A DNA stretch of 61,035 bases from Fulvimarina sp. (GCA_002700095.1 PACL01000018.1:1-61035); one strand, 5' to 3'. Shown: positions 8,557-17,002, counted from the stretch's first letter. Made by a program: numbers and translations. Notes: generated by a model not told the origin, from the sequence alone.

Positions 8557-9252
8557 ATGACCTCTGCCAGCCTCCTCGCCTTTCCCGACACGGACGAGAT
8601 CGAGGAGGCCGAGCTGGTTGCCCGCCTCCTGGTGCCGATGGGGCAGGAGGCGCCGCGGCGGCTGATGCAGATCGGCGCGAACGAGGGGATGTATGAATAT
8701 GCCAAGCCCGACAACAAGGACTTCGTCTTCGAGTTCCTGCGCGATCACCCGGCCTGGGGCGCCCTGCTGATCGAGCCGATCCCCGAGACCTACGACCGGC
8801 TGGTGGCCAATTACGCGGGCCATTCCAACCGTCTGCATTTCCTCAACTGCGCGATCACCGAACAGGTCGAACGCCGGGTGCTGCACGTGGCGGGGCGCGA
8901 CGGCAAGAGCTCCAGCCTGATGGGCCGCCCGACCCCCGAAGACGCGGATGTCACCGGGATCGAGGTCGCCTGCCTGCCGCCGGACATGGCGCTGGACCTG
9001 GTGAACTGGGACCGGGCGGATTTCGTGAAGATCGACGCCGAGGGCTATGACGAGATCCTCGTCGGCCTGCTGATCGACAGCGCGGACCGGGCGCCGCTGC
9101 CGGACATCCTGCTGTGGGAGCAGATCGGCCCCGAAAAACGCGGCACCAGCGACCGGCTCGGGGCGCTCGGCTACCGGGTGCTGCGGACGGGGCACAGCAA
9201 GAAGGGCCGCTGCCTCGACCGGGTCGCGATCCGGCAAGAGCTGCTCGGCTGA
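8557..9252 (+). CDS. FkbM family SAM-dependent methyltransferase
   Basis: Predicted O-methyltransferase of 231 residues. The SAM-binding start is RRLMQIGANEGMYEY, followed by LLIEPIPETYDRLVANY and the FkbM signature FVKIDAEGYDEILV near residue 155. ATG 8557 begins MTSASLLAF; a longer in-frame extension upstream is low-complexity and runs through repeat B1, so I reject it. FkbM proteins in polysaccharide clusters methylate sugar hydroxyls. It is the only glycan gene between the rml operon and repA and is convergent with repA across three REP-like palindromes. Confidence 0.88.
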   Translation: MTSASLLAFPDTDEIEEAELVARLLVPMGQEAPRRLMQIGANEGMYEYAKPDNKDFVFEFLRDHPAWGALLIEPIPETYDRLVANYAGHSNRLHFLNCAITEQVERRVLHVAGRDGKSSSLMGRPTPEDADVTGIEVACLPPDMALDLVNWDRADFVKIDAEGYDEILVGLLIDSADRAPLPDILLWEQIGPEKRGTSDRLGALGYRVLRTGHSKKGRCLDRVAIRQELLG

Positions 9253-9263
9253 GCCCGCGGCAC

Positions 9264-9367
9264 GGTGGGGTAGAACCCCACCCTACGCGTCTGCCCCACC
9301 GCCCGTAGGGTGAAACCCCACCCGACCCTCCTGTCCCGCCGCCCGTAGGGTGGGTTTCCAACCCACC
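9264..9367. repeat. Cluster of three REP-like palindromes (C2-C4)
   Basis: Three copies at 9264-9287, 9305-9323 and 9345-9367, each a variant of GGTGGGGTTNAACCCCACC flanked by CTAC/GTAG. They fill the 125-bp convergent gap between fkbM and repA and probably serve as a bidirectional terminator protecting the replication gene from read-through. Confidence 0.8.
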
Positions 9368-9377
9368 GCCCTTCCCG

Positions 9378-10454
9378 TCAGCCCGCGCCCCGGCCCGCCT
9401 TGCCCGCGACAAAGCCCAGGAAGGCGCGATCGGGGCTGCGCAGCTTCGGCCGCCCGGTCGACACCCAGTAGCCGCGCCATTCCGCCTCCAGCGCATGCAC
9501 GTCCGCCCCCGGCATCATGTCGCGCGCCCGCTCCAGCGTGTCGGCCTTCAAAAGCGGCGGCGGCACCACCTCCACCACGCCCTCGCGCAGCGAAAACCGG
9601 ATCAGGTCGCCCGGCTCCTCGCGCATCTGGTAATCGGGCAGGTGGTCCTTGGCGATCATCTCGCGCAGCATCGCCCGGAACACCCGCCGCGGCGAGGCCG
9701 AGCCGGATTTCTTCAGCAGCACCTCGACCGACACGCGCCAGCTCTCCTGCCGCCCGCAATGCTTGCGCGCGATCTCGTAGATCCGCCGCTCCAGCGGCTT
9801 GCGCAGGCGAAAGTAATCGCGGCTGAGCGTCAGCACCGATTTCGACAGCACCGCCCGGAACAGCCAGTCGCTCAGCGTCACCGAGACCGACACCATCCGC
9901 CCGCCCCGCGACCGACGCACGATCTCCCAGCTTTCGATCAGCCCGAAGCCCGTCGTCGTCTCGCGCTCGCCGGTGACGATATTGGTGGTGATCCGCGTGC
10001 CGGCCAGCCGCTCGAAGGCCTCGCGCAGGCGGCGATAGGCATCGCCGCTGGTCTCGCGGTTGGTGGCCACCAGCAGGTCATGCGCCTTCAGCTGCAGCGT
10101 CCGGCTGACCTTCCGCCCGGCATTGATCGCCGCCATCAGCTGGCTGATGCAGAAGATCAGGATGTCCTTGTCATGGATCGTGGCCAGCCCCTTCACGGAG
10201 GGCACCACCGTGATCTCGACCCCGTTGTGCTCATACTCCAGCACCCGCCGGTCGGGCCGGGTGGACAGCGAGAACAGCGGATGCTCCATCGACGCCAGGT
10301 CGTCCTTGGGCAGCGCATCGAAGATGTCGCAGAGAAAGAAATCCCCCTGCGGGTGCCGGTCGGGCATCAGCCCCCCGGCGCCGGCTGTGACCGCGCCGCT
10401 CATCCTGCCTGTCCTCTGCTGCCGGCTCTGCGGCCGGTTGTCCCGTCTTGCCAC
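9378..10454 (-). CDS. repA: Plasmid replication initiator RepA (RPA family)
   Basis: Initiator of plasmid replication, binding the adjacent iterons. The 358-residue protein has the RPA-family (replication initiator protein A) pattern: FLCDIFDALPKDDLASMEHPLFSL, the KDILIFCISQL core, KAHDLLVATNR, then a winged-helix region with TLSRDYFRLRKPLERRIYEIARKHCG. The frame opens at GTG 10454; ATG 10403 (341 residues) is an equally plausible start, and the conserved domain begins only after about residue 30 of the long form. It is divergent from parA across the origin, as in Rhodobacterales RepA-type replicons. Confidence 0.93.
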   Translation of the reverse strand: MARRDNRPQSRQQRTGRMSGAVTAGAGGLMPDRHPQGDFFLCDIFDALPKDDLASMEHPLFSLSTRPDRRVLEYEHNGVEITVVPSVKGLATIHDKDILIFCISQLMAAINAGRKVSRTLQLKAHDLLVATNRETSGDAYRRLREAFERLAGTRITTNIVTGERETTTGFGLIESWEIVRRSRGGRMVSVSVTLSDWLFRAVLSKSVLTLSRDYFRLRKPLERRIYEIARKHCGRQESWRVSVEVLLKKSGSASPRRVFRAMLREMIAKDHLPDYQMREEPGDLIRFSLREGVVEVVPPPLLKADTLERARDMMPGADVHALEAEWRGYWVSTGRPKLRSPDRAFLGFVAGKAGRGAG

Positions 10455-10884
10455 GTCCTGCGCCCCGGGCTCCGGACGTCCGGCTCAGAGCTTCGTGGTT
10501 TCATTGACGCCACCCTAGACTTGTCCACATCCCCCCGTCCAGCGCGCCCCGCGCTGCGCATCGGGGGATCAGAGTCACCCTGTCGGGGGATCGGAGTCGC
10601 CTTATCGTGGGATCAGAGTCGCCTCTCCCTCCAGATCCGCGAATTTCCCATGTCCATCCAAGGACTTGCCCCCTCACCCCGGCGCCCCTAACACTTAGAT
10701 AACCAGATTCTAACTCATCAGAAAATTTCCGCCGCCTTCGGATCCGCCCTGATCCGCGCCGCGCAAAGGGGCCCCAAGGCCCGAATCTGCAAAGAAAATC
10801 CCGCCAACCTGCCGCGATCCTTCCCATGTACGCCCTTTTGGCGTAGAATGCGAAAAACAAGGCACATCGAGCGGAAGACCAGAT
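10455..10884. other. Replication origin region (oriV) between repA and parA
   Basis: A 430-bp gene-free region between divergent repA and parA. It contains a DnaA-box-like TTGTCCACA (10521-10529, one mismatch to TTATCCACA), three direct iterons (10561-10622), and an A+T-rich stretch at 10688-10732 suitable for strand opening. A possible -10 (TAGAAT, 10844-10849) lies 36 bp before parA, but its -35 (TTCCCA, 10821-10826) is poor. The combination is the layout of an iteron-regulated plasmid origin. Confidence 0.8.
10561..10622 (+). repeat. Three RepA iterons
   Basis: Direct repeats TCGGGGGATCAGAGTCAC (10561-10578), TCGGGGGATCGGAGTCGC (10583-10600) and TCGTGGGATCAGAGTCGC (10605-10622). Their starts are exactly 22 bp apart, two helical turns, so an initiator would bind each on the same DNA face. 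Adjacent to repA, they are its expected binding sites and autoregulatory operators. Confidence 0.88.
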
Positions 10885-12255
10885 ATGGCCGGGACCCTCC
10901 CCCCCTATTTCAACATCGACGCGGACGCCGCCCTGGCCGAGCTCGACGCCCCCGGCACCACCGCCGGTTTCGCACAGATCGCCGAGGCCTGCGCCCGCGG
11001 CCGCGCCGATCTCGCCTCGCGCGGGCTGGACACCGAGGGGCGCAAATCGCTGCGCCTCTTCTCCACCTGGGAGATCACGCGCTACCTGATCCCGGTGGCC
11101 CAGGCCCATTTCCGCCGCGTGCTGAAGGCCAATCCCGACCTGCCCCAGGGCCGCTCGGAAACCGACGGCGGGGCGAAGTGGTTCACCCTCGACGAGGTGC
11201 TGCGCCTGCGCGCCCATTTCGCCAGCCAGGGCTCGCGCGCGAAGGAATACAAACCTTACCGGCCCGAAGGCCTGCCCGCCAAACTCGTGGCGGTGGCCAA
11301 TTTCAAGGGCGGCGTCGGCAAGACCTCGACGGCGGCGCATCTGGCGATGTCGGCGGCACTCGACGGCTACCGGGTGCTGGTGATCGACCTGGACAGCCAG
11401 GGCTCCATGACCTCGATCTTCGGCGGCCGCGTCGAGGACGAATGGCAGACCGCCTTCCCGCTGATCGCCCGCCATTACGGCGACCACCTGCGCGAGGAAA
11501 ACCGCGCCCGCGCCGCCCGGGGCGAGGCGCCCCAGCCGCTGGACGAGATGCTGTCGACCGCGCTCGAGATGTCCTCGAAGGACCTGGTGCAGCCGACCCA
11601 CTGGCCCAATATCGACCTGATCGGCGCGCAGCTGAACCTCTACTGGGCGGAATTCCAGATCCCGGTCTGGCGGATCTCCTCGCGCGGCTGGAAGCTCTGG
11701 GACGCGCTGACCGACCGGCTGGAGGCCGACGGGGTGCTGTCGGATTACGACGTGATCTTCATCGATACGCCCCCCGCGCTCGGCTACCTGACGATCAACG
11801 GGCTGGCGGCGGCCGACATCCTGCTGGTCCCCCTCGGCGCGTCGTTCCTCGAATTCGACAGCACGGGCCGCTTCTTCGACATGCTCCATTCCACCTTCGC
11901 CTCGATCGAGGAGGGCGAGAACATCGCCGCCCGCGCCCTGGGCCGCGAGGAGCTGAATTTCCAATGGGACGCGGTGCGCGCGGTGATCACCCGCTACGAC
12001 GGCGCGCAACAGGGCGAGATGGCCTCGCTGATCCAGGCCTACCTCGGCCGCACCCTCTCGCCCCACCGGCAGGATTTCACCGCGCTGATCGGCCAGGCGG
12101 GCGAGCAGGTCTCGGGCATCTACGAGGCCGATTACCGCGACTTCAACCGCGAGACCTATGCCCGCGGGCGCGAGACCTTCGATGCGACCTATGCCGCCTT
12201 CAAGCGTCTGCTCATCGGGACCTGGCGGCGGGACATGGTGGAGAGCGGGGAATGA
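10885..12255 (+). CDS. parA: Plasmid partition ATPase ParA
   Basis: P-loop ATPase that drives plasmid segregation with ParB. The 456-residue length includes an N-terminal extension of about 130 residues with a helix-turn-helix-like DNA-binding part (FSTWEITRYL; WFTLDEVLRLR), as in type Ia ParA proteins that repress their own promoter. The deviant Walker A is NFKGGVGKTST (about residues 138-148), followed by LVIDLDSQGSMT and Walker B IFIDTPPALGYLTINGL. ATG 10885. Its stop codon overlaps the left end of repeat A2, which separates it from parB by 234 bp instead of the usual tight operon spacing. Confidence 0.95.
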   Translation: MAGTLPPYFNIDADAALAELDAPGTTAGFAQIAEACARGRADLASRGLDTEGRKSLRLFSTWEITRYLIPVAQAHFRRVLKANPDLPQGRSETDGGAKWFTLDEVLRLRAHFASQGSRAKEYKPYRPEGLPAKLVAVANFKGGVGKTSTAAHLAMSAALDGYRVLVIDLDSQGSMTSIFGGRVEDEWQTAFPLIARHYGDHLREENRARAARGEAPQPLDEMLSTALEMSSKDLVQPTHWPNIDLIGAQLNLYWAEFQIPVWRISSRGWKLWDALTDRLEADGVLSDYDVIFIDTPPALGYLTINGLAAADILLVPLGASFLEFDSTGRFFDMLHSTFASIEEGENIAARALGREELNFQWDAVRAVITRYDGAQQGEMASLIQAYLGRTLSPHRQDFTALIGQAGEQVSGIYEADYRDFNRETYARGRETFDATYAAFKRLLIGTWRRDMVESGE

Positions 12256-12404
12256 GGTATTTTTGCAAAGATGAAGACAGGACGTGGACGCGACGGCCCC
12301 GGGCGCGCGCCCTGTTTTCCACCCTGCGGATCCCACATCTGCAAACATGGCAAGGGGCCGGGCCGCGCGCTGTCCCCTGTCTTCATCTTTGCAAAAATAC
12401 CTCC
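12254..12404. repeat. MITE-like palindromic repeat A2, between parA and parB
   Basis: A 151-bp element with terminal inverted repeats: the left arm opens GAGGTATTTTTGCAAAGATG and the right arm closes CATCTTTGCAAAAATACCTC. Its internal core at 12313-12357 (CACCCTGCGGATCC...ACATCTGCAAACA) is shared with copies A3 and A4. The G+C-rich flank to about 12441 matches that of A1 in inverted orientation. It begins inside the parA stop codon. Confidence 0.85.
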
Positions 12405-12489
12405 GGGGGAGTCGCCGCAGGCGACGGGGGCAGAGCCCCCGACCGCAACGCTCACCAGGGATTAACCCGATCGCGAGAGGAGCTCTGAC

Positions 12490-13521
12490 ATGGCCAAACG
12501 CAAGCGACTGACCCCGGCGCAGGGGGATTACCTGTCTGCCTCCCCTGCCCCCGCGGCGGGGCCGGCGGGTCTTGGCCCCGCGCCGATCGCCTCCGTGGCC
12601 GGAGAGGCGGCGTCGGCCGCGGCGCTGGCGGAGCTGTCGGGGGCGCTGCAGGCGGCGCGGGACGAGGGGCGGCTGATCGAGGCGCTGCCGATCGGGGCGA
12701 TTGCCGCCGGGCACCTGGTGCGCGACCGGATCCAGCTGGACGAGGAGGAGATGGGCGCGCTGATGGCCTCGCTGAAGGCGCGCGGGCAGCAGACGCCGAT
12801 CGAGGTGGTGAAGCTGGAGGGCGGGCGCTATGGGCTGATCTCCGGCTGGCGGCGGCTCTCGGCGCTGACGCGGCTGCACGAGGAGACCGGCGAGGCGCGC
12901 TTTGCCACGGTCAAGGCGCTGGTGACCGCGCCGGAGAGCGCCGAGGCGGCCTATGTGGCGATGGTCGAGGAGAACGAGATCCGCGCGGGGCTGAGCCATT
13001 ACGAGCGCGCGCGGATCGCGCACCGGGCCGTGGCCGAGGGGGTGTTCGAGACCGACCGGGCGGCGCTGCAGGGGCTTTATGGCGCGGCGCCGCGGTCGAA
13101 GCGGTCGAAGATCGGGTCGTTCATGGGGCTGGTCGCGGCGCTGGACGACGTGCTGCGCTATCCCTGGACGATTTCCGAGAAGCTGGGCCTGGCGCTGGTG
13201 AAGCGGCTGGAGGAGGGCGGCGCGGAGGAGCTGCGTGCGCGGCTGGAACGGGCGGATGCGCGTTCGTCCGCCGAGGAGCTGGCGGTGCTGCAGGGGATGC
13301 TGGAAGAGGGTGAGGCCCATGCGGCGCCGGACGTGCCCAAGGGGGCCGTGAACAGGGCGGCGGGCAAGGGGGCGAAGCCGCTGCCGGATCTCACGCGCTA
13401 CGACATCACCGCCGGGCTGGTGCTGAGGCACTGGCCGGAGAGCGGGCGGATCGAGCTTGCGGGCGAGCAGGTGGACGAGGCGCTGCTGGCGGATCTGAAG
13501 GACTGGCTGGAGCGGCGGTAG
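12490..13521 (+). CDS. parB: Plasmid partition protein ParB
   Basis: Centromere-binding partner of ParA, 343 residues. An Ala/Gly/Pro-rich N-terminus (about residues 1-65) may carry the ParA-contact segment. The ParB/Spo0J nuclease-like fold follows with LMASLKARGQQTPIEVV and LISGWRRLSAL, then the conserved VEENEIRAGLSHYERARIA motif, and a helix-turn-helix region (SKRSKIGSFMGLV). A short C-terminal dimerisation-like part ends the protein. ATG 12490 has GAGAGGAG about 8 bp upstream. REP-like palindrome C5 and the parS-like repeat B2 lie directly downstream. Confidence 0.94.
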   Translation: MAKRKRLTPAQGDYLSASPAPAAGPAGLGPAPIASVAGEAASAAALAELSGALQAARDEGRLIEALPIGAIAAGHLVRDRIQLDEEEMGALMASLKARGQQTPIEVVKLEGGRYGLISGWRRLSALTRLHEETGEARFATVKALVTAPESAEAAYVAMVEENEIRAGLSHYERARIAHRAVAEGVFETDRAALQGLYGAAPRSKRSKIGSFMGLVAALDDVLRYPWTISEKLGLALVKRLEEGGAEELRARLERADARSSAEELAVLQGMLEEGEAHAAPDVPKGAVNRAAGKGAKPLPDLTRYDITAGLVLRHWPESGRIELAGEQVDEALLADLKDWLERR

Positions 13522-13526
13522 GGAGC

Positions 13527-13549
13527 GGTGGGGTGAAACCCCACCCTAC
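13527..13549. repeat. REP-like palindrome C5
   Basis: GGTGGGGTGAAACCCCACC followed by CTAC, 6 bp after the parB stop codon; likely terminator or mRNA end-stabiliser. Confidence 0.8.
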
Positions 13550-13561
13550 GGCCACGGCAGA

Positions 13562-13648
13562 TGTTTCGCGCGCGAAACAGTGAGCAAGCTTCCCGGAAAA
13601 GGTCCGGTGGACCTTTTCGCCTGCGAACGGGCGGCGCCCAGGGCGTCC
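13562..13648 (+). repeat. Dispersed repeat B2 with perfect 18-bp parS-like palindrome
   Basis: Starts with the perfect palindrome TGTTTCGCGCGCGAAACA (13562-13579), then GTGAGCAAGC, a hairpin GAAAAGGTCC-GGT-GGACCTTTTC, and the tail GAACGGGCGGCGCCCAGGGC. It lies 40 bp downstream of parB, a common place for a plasmid centromere. Confidence 0.75.
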
Positions 13649-13851
13649 CGGCGCTTCCGTGTCATCCGGTGGCTCCGCCGCCCCCTGCCCTCTCCTGCCA
13701 TTTGCCCGGCGCTCCTGTTCCACCCGCACTCCTGTTCAACCGGCCCCCGCCCCACGCTTGCCTTTCGGGCCGGGGCGATGGCATCACGGGCGGCACAACG
13801 CGACCTCCGGCGCGGGACGTCCCGGCGCTGGCCCATCCTGGAAAGACCATC

Positions 13852-14901
13852 ATGGCAGATCTTCCCGAACTCATCGTCCATATCGGGGCGGGCAAGGCCG
13901 GTTCGACCTCGCTGCAATTCACGCTGATGCGCAATCCCGAGGCGCTGGCGGCGGCGGGCCTGTCCTACATGGGGCTCGCGCTGGAAGAGGTGCCCGGCGC
14001 CACGGCGCATGCCTGGTGCGAACGCGACCGGCCGCAGCTGTTCTTTGCCCCCCGCCCCGACACCCCGGTGGAGGCGGAGGTGGAGCAGGTCCTGCGCGAC
14101 GAGCTGGAGCGGCTGGCCGGGCTGGGCGTGCGCCAGGTGGTCTGGAGCAACGAGGCCTTCCTGGTGCAGAAGTGGCGGATCCTGCGGATCCTGCAGAAGG
14201 TCGCCGCCGACGGGGTCAAGGTGCGCCCGGTGGTCTACATGCGGCGCCACGACAAGCGCGCGATCTCGGCCTACACGGAATTCGAGATCCGGTCGAAGCG
14301 CCACCAGGGCGCGCTGCACAAGTATGCCGACTGGCTGGAGGAGGCCGCGCCGCGGCTGACCTATGCCGATCATGTCGAGACCTGGGCGCAGCATTTCCCG
14401 CAGATCGAGCTTTATAATTTCGACGAGATCGGGGACGTGGCGCAGCATTTCTGCGGGCAGATCCTGGGGCTCGAGGGGGTGTCCTCGGTGCGGGCGAACG
14501 AGGCGCGGGGCGCCGGGCTGATGACGGCCTGGACCGTGTTCAGCGGCTCGCGGCCGGGGCCGACCTGGGCGGCGGATTTCCGGCGGCTCGCGGCGCCGCT
14601 GCAGATCACGCGCAATCCCAACGGGGTGGTGCCGAAGCCGCAGGAGCTGCTGCCCGATGCCGGCGACGTGGAGGCCACGCAGGAGACGTTCCGCGCGGAC
14701 CTGGAGCAGATCAATGCACGGCTGCAAGAGCAGGGGCAGCCGCCCATGGTCTTCGACCCGGTGACCCCGCCGGAGCTGGAGGCCAGCGACTGGGAGCTGC
14801 AGCAGATGCTGTTCCGCATGACCTTCGCGCTGCAGGCGCAGGTGCTGGCGCTGAAGGAAGAGGTGGCCGAGCTGCGCGAGACGCTGGAGAAGAAGGGCTA
14901 G
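13852..14901 (+). CDS. Sulfotransferase-like protein with C-terminal coiled coil
   Basis: A 349-residue predicted cytoplasmic sulfotransferase. The N-terminal phosphosulfate loop is IVHIGAGKAGSTSLQFTL (about residues 8-25); the 3'-phosphate region is VYMRRHDKRAISAYTEFEIR. The last 40 residues (MTFALQAQVLALKEEVAELR...) form a heptad-like coiled coil absent from most relatives. ATG 13852 places the P-loop directly after the start as in the family; upstream codons run into repeat B2. Acceptor unknown; context points to the exopolysaccharide. Confidence 0.8.
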   Translation: MADLPELIVHIGAGKAGSTSLQFTLMRNPEALAAAGLSYMGLALEEVPGATAHAWCERDRPQLFFAPRPDTPVEAEVEQVLRDELERLAGLGVRQVVWSNEAFLVQKWRILRILQKVAADGVKVRPVVYMRRHDKRAISAYTEFEIRSKRHQGALHKYADWLEEAAPRLTYADHVETWAQHFPQIELYNFDEIGDVAQHFCGQILGLEGVSSVRANEARGAGLMTAWTVFSGSRPGPTWAADFRRLAAPLQITRNPNGVVPKPQELLPDAGDVEATQETFRADLEQINARLQEQGQPPMVFDPVTPPELEASDWELQQMLFRMTFALQAQVLALKEEVAELRETLEKKG

Positions 14902-14905
14902 GGGC

Positions 14906-15049
14906 GTAGGGTGGGGTTTCACCCCACCGCCTCCGGTCATCGGTGCGTGCAAACGGTGGGGTGGAACCCCACCCTACATCCCCGGCAGATGTTTCGCGCG
15001 CGAAACAGGTCGCCTGCGAACGGGCGGAGCCCAGGGCGTCCTGGAATTC
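14906..15049. repeat. Repeat-filled convergent gap: REP C6, C7 and repeat B3
   Basis: REP-like palindromes at 14906-14928 and 14955-14977, then a shortened B repeat (14990-15049) that keeps the perfect palindrome TGTTTCGCGCGCGAAACA (14990-15007) and the GGGCGGAGCCCAGGGCGTCC tail but lacks the internal hairpin of B1/B2. The block separates two convergent sulfotransferase genes. Confidence 0.78.
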
Positions 15050-15062
15050 GCCCGCGCGCGCT

Positions 15063-15770
15063 TTATTTGCCGAATTCGCGCAGGGCGGCGGCGTAGACTT
15101 CCATGTCGACCGAGACCCAGGGCAGGATCGCCTGCAGCTCGGCATGCGACAGGTCCTCGACCGAGCTGCGCCGCTGGGTGACGTTGATCTTGCGGTTCTC
15201 GATATCCAGCTTGAACCGGTCGTTGATCGCCGCGACGAAATCCCCGTAATGGTCCTGGAACCCGACCACCGCGAAGCTGCGCAGGTTCGCCATCACCTGC
15301 TCGGCCAGGTCGTCCTGCGTCATCCCGTGATCGCGCCGCATCTCGAAGCGCCGCATCAGCCGGTAGCTGGAATGCAGCTGCCAGGACATCCGGTTGTAAA
15401 GCTCCGAACACAGCTCGGGCTCGTCCATGGCCCGGGCGAAATCCAGAAGCGACAGCTTGTGCGCCGTCGTCGTCTTGCGGGTCTTCTCGATGTCCTTGTC
15501 GTAAAGCTCGCGCCAGAAGTAGTAGATCGACACGAAGCGGTCGATCGGGTGCCGCAGCACGGTGACCACCTGGTCGGTGCCCATCTGCCCGCCGAAGCGC
15601 ATCGCGTCCTCGTGGGAGATATGCCCCGACACGATGTCGACCTCGGCCGGGATCGTCTCGGGCACCGGGTCGACGATGCCCTGCACCTTCAGCTCGGGAT
15701 GGGCCACGACGATGCTCTCGCGCAGCGAGGTGCCCGCGGTTTTCGGGATGTGAAGGTGGATGAATTTCAT
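15063..15770 (-). CDS. Sulfotransferase family protein
   Basis: A 235-residue predicted sulfotransferase. It starts MKFIHLHIPKTAGTSLRESI, the textbook phosphosulfate loop of the Sulfotransfer_2 group, with the 3'-phosphate motif VVTVLRHPIDRFVSIYYFWRE. ATG 15770 is chosen because it begins the P-loop strand; the longer open frame upstream is low-complexity. It is convergent with the preceding sulfotransferase and divergent from the small repeat-protein gene at 16202. Confidence 0.88.
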   Translation of the reverse strand: MKFIHLHIPKTAGTSLRESIVVAHPELKVQGIVDPVPETIPAEVDIVSGHISHEDAMRFGGQMGTDQVVTVLRHPIDRFVSIYYFWRELYDKDIEKTRKTTTAHKLSLLDFARAMDEPELCSELYNRMSWQLHSSYRLMRRFEMRRDHGMTQDDLAEQVMANLRSFAVVGFQDHYGDFVAAINDRFKLDIENRKINVTQRRSSVEDLSHAELQAILPWVSVDMEVYAAALREFGK

Positions 15771-16201
15771 GGGGTCTGCCCGTCTGCCTGTCGTCTTCTG
15801 CCCGGCCGCCGCCAGGATGCGTCGGGGCGGGCAGGCCGCGTGCGGCCCGGGCCTTGTGCCCCCGGTGATCTCGTCTGCCCTGCCCGGTCCTGCGTCGGTC
15901 CCTCTCCGGGCGTGTCCTCCCGGCCGCGGGCGCCTTTTGCCGGCCGGCCGGGGCGGTTCCATCTCCCTTATCCGCTGGGGCGGGTTTGGGCAATATTTGC
16001 CGGCACCCCGGGGAAGGCTCGCATGGGGCGGCGGAACCTGCGACACTCCGGTGGGCGGAATATCGGGCGCAAGGCACGGATGGAGGCAATGGCAGGGCAG
16101 GCGGGCTGGGGAAGAGAGCGCAGGCGCCTGCGGTGGCGCGCTCTGTTTGTCTCCTGTCCCATCCTTGCTATTGAAGGGCGAGACGGATTCCGGGAGGCAG
16201 G
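15771..16201. other. Divergent intergenic region, 431 bp
   Basis: No credible gene. One small inverted repeat, GGCAA-TAT-TTGCC (15989-16001), is a possible operator. The rest is G+C-rich without recognisable -35/-10 elements. Confidence 0.4.
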
Positions 16202-16789
16202 ATGAACCAGAACGAGAGCGAGGTCGGGAACGAGGACGGGCCCGGCAAGAACCGGAACGACCGGGACAGCCGGGCCGCTGCGCCCGAAACAGGGCCCGAC
16301 ACGCCGCCCGACACGCCGCCCGAAACACCGCAGGCGCCCGAAGCTCCGGCGGCCCCCCGGCAGCTTGCCGACGTCGAGACCGACGAGCGCGCGCGGCTGG
16401 ACCTGTTGCGGCGGATCCGCACCCAGGCCCGGGTGGAGGGCGGCCAGGTCGGCCTGCCGCGCGACGTGCTGGCCGAGGCGCTGTCGGCGGGGCTGGGCGC
16501 GCTGGTGGACGAGGAATGGTACCTGGGCCGCTACGCGGACGTGGCCGACGCGGTGGCGCGCGGGGTGCTGGCCTCGGGCCGGGCGCATTACCTGCAGACC
16601 GGCATCTACGAGGGCCGCATGCCCTACCGGGTCAGGCTCGACAACGCGGATTACCTGAAAAACTATCCCGATGTGCTGGCCTCGATCCGCGAAGGTGCCT
16701 TCCGCAGTGCACTGGACCATTTCGTGCAGGTGGGGTTCGGGGAAGGACGGTCTTTCCGGCTTGCATCCCGGGACGGGGCAGACCCATAG
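16202..16789 (+). CDS. Small protein with two tandem 'YPDV...EGR' repeats
   Basis: A 195-residue soluble protein of unknown function. Residues 1-60 are Asp/Pro/Ala-rich and disordered, with a DTPPDTPPETP run encoded by a 12-bp DNA repeat. Residues about 100-190 hold two copies of a 35-40-residue repeat: YLGRYADVADAVARG...YLQTGIYEGR and YLKNYPDVLASIREG...FVQVGFGEGR. From memory, this repeat is often appended to glycosyltransferases and surface-glycan proteins in Rhodobacteraceae; here it stands alone. The start ATG 16202 has GGGAGGCAGG just upstream. It may have been the N-terminal part of a larger glycosyltransferase, since a GT2 gene follows. Confidence 0.7.
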   Translation: MNQNESEVGNEDGPGKNRNDRDSRAAAPETGPDTPPDTPPETPQAPEAPAAPRQLADVETDERARLDLLRRIRTQARVEGGQVGLPRDVLAEALSAGLGALVDEEWYLGRYADVADAVARGVLASGRAHYLQTGIYEGRMPYRVRLDNADYLKNYPDVLASIREGAFRSALDHFVQVGFGEGRSFRLASRDGADP

Positions 16790-17002
16790 ATCCGGTAAAC
16801 CGAAGCGGTCGCAGCCGGCCCGGACGGAGGTTATGAACCCGCCGGCACGGCCGGACGAGATACAGGCGCCGGCACGGCCGGACGAGATACAGGCGCCGGC
16901 AGGGCCGGACGACACAGAGGCGCCGGCCTGGCCGGGACGCGCATGAAGATGGAACAGGACGGGCCGGGGCGGCGCTGACCGCTCCCCGATGCCGGGGGAC
17001 AC
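16790..17002. other. Intergenic region with 27-bp tandem repeat
   Basis: Contains a 27-bp direct repeat (unit begins GCCGGCACGGCCGGACGAGA), 3.6 copies at 16841-16938; units 1 and 2 are identical and units 3-4 degenerate. A 37-codon frame (16834-16946, ATG preceded by GGAGG) runs through it and would read as a nine-residue Pro/Ala/Asp repeat, but coding is unproven. Confidence 0.7.

Larger units (their letters stand above)
13522..13851. other. Intergenic region with REP C5 and repeat B2
   Basis: A 330-bp gap between parB and the next sulfotransferase gene. The first half is occupied by palindrome C5 (13527-13549) and repeat B2; the remainder (13650-13851) is G+C-rich and shows no gene or clear promoter. 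Confidence 0.5.

Noticed and set aside
10501..13431. A 976-codon minus-strand frame across the origin and parAB
   Set aside because: Antisense shadow of parA and parB; no domain and repetitive Arg/Gln/His composition.
16834..16946. 37-codon repeat ORF (PARPDEIQA repeats)
   Set aside because: It has a GGAGG before the ATG, but the ATG is only two bases away and the repeat is better explained as a 27-bp minisatellite; kept as an observation and not as a gene.
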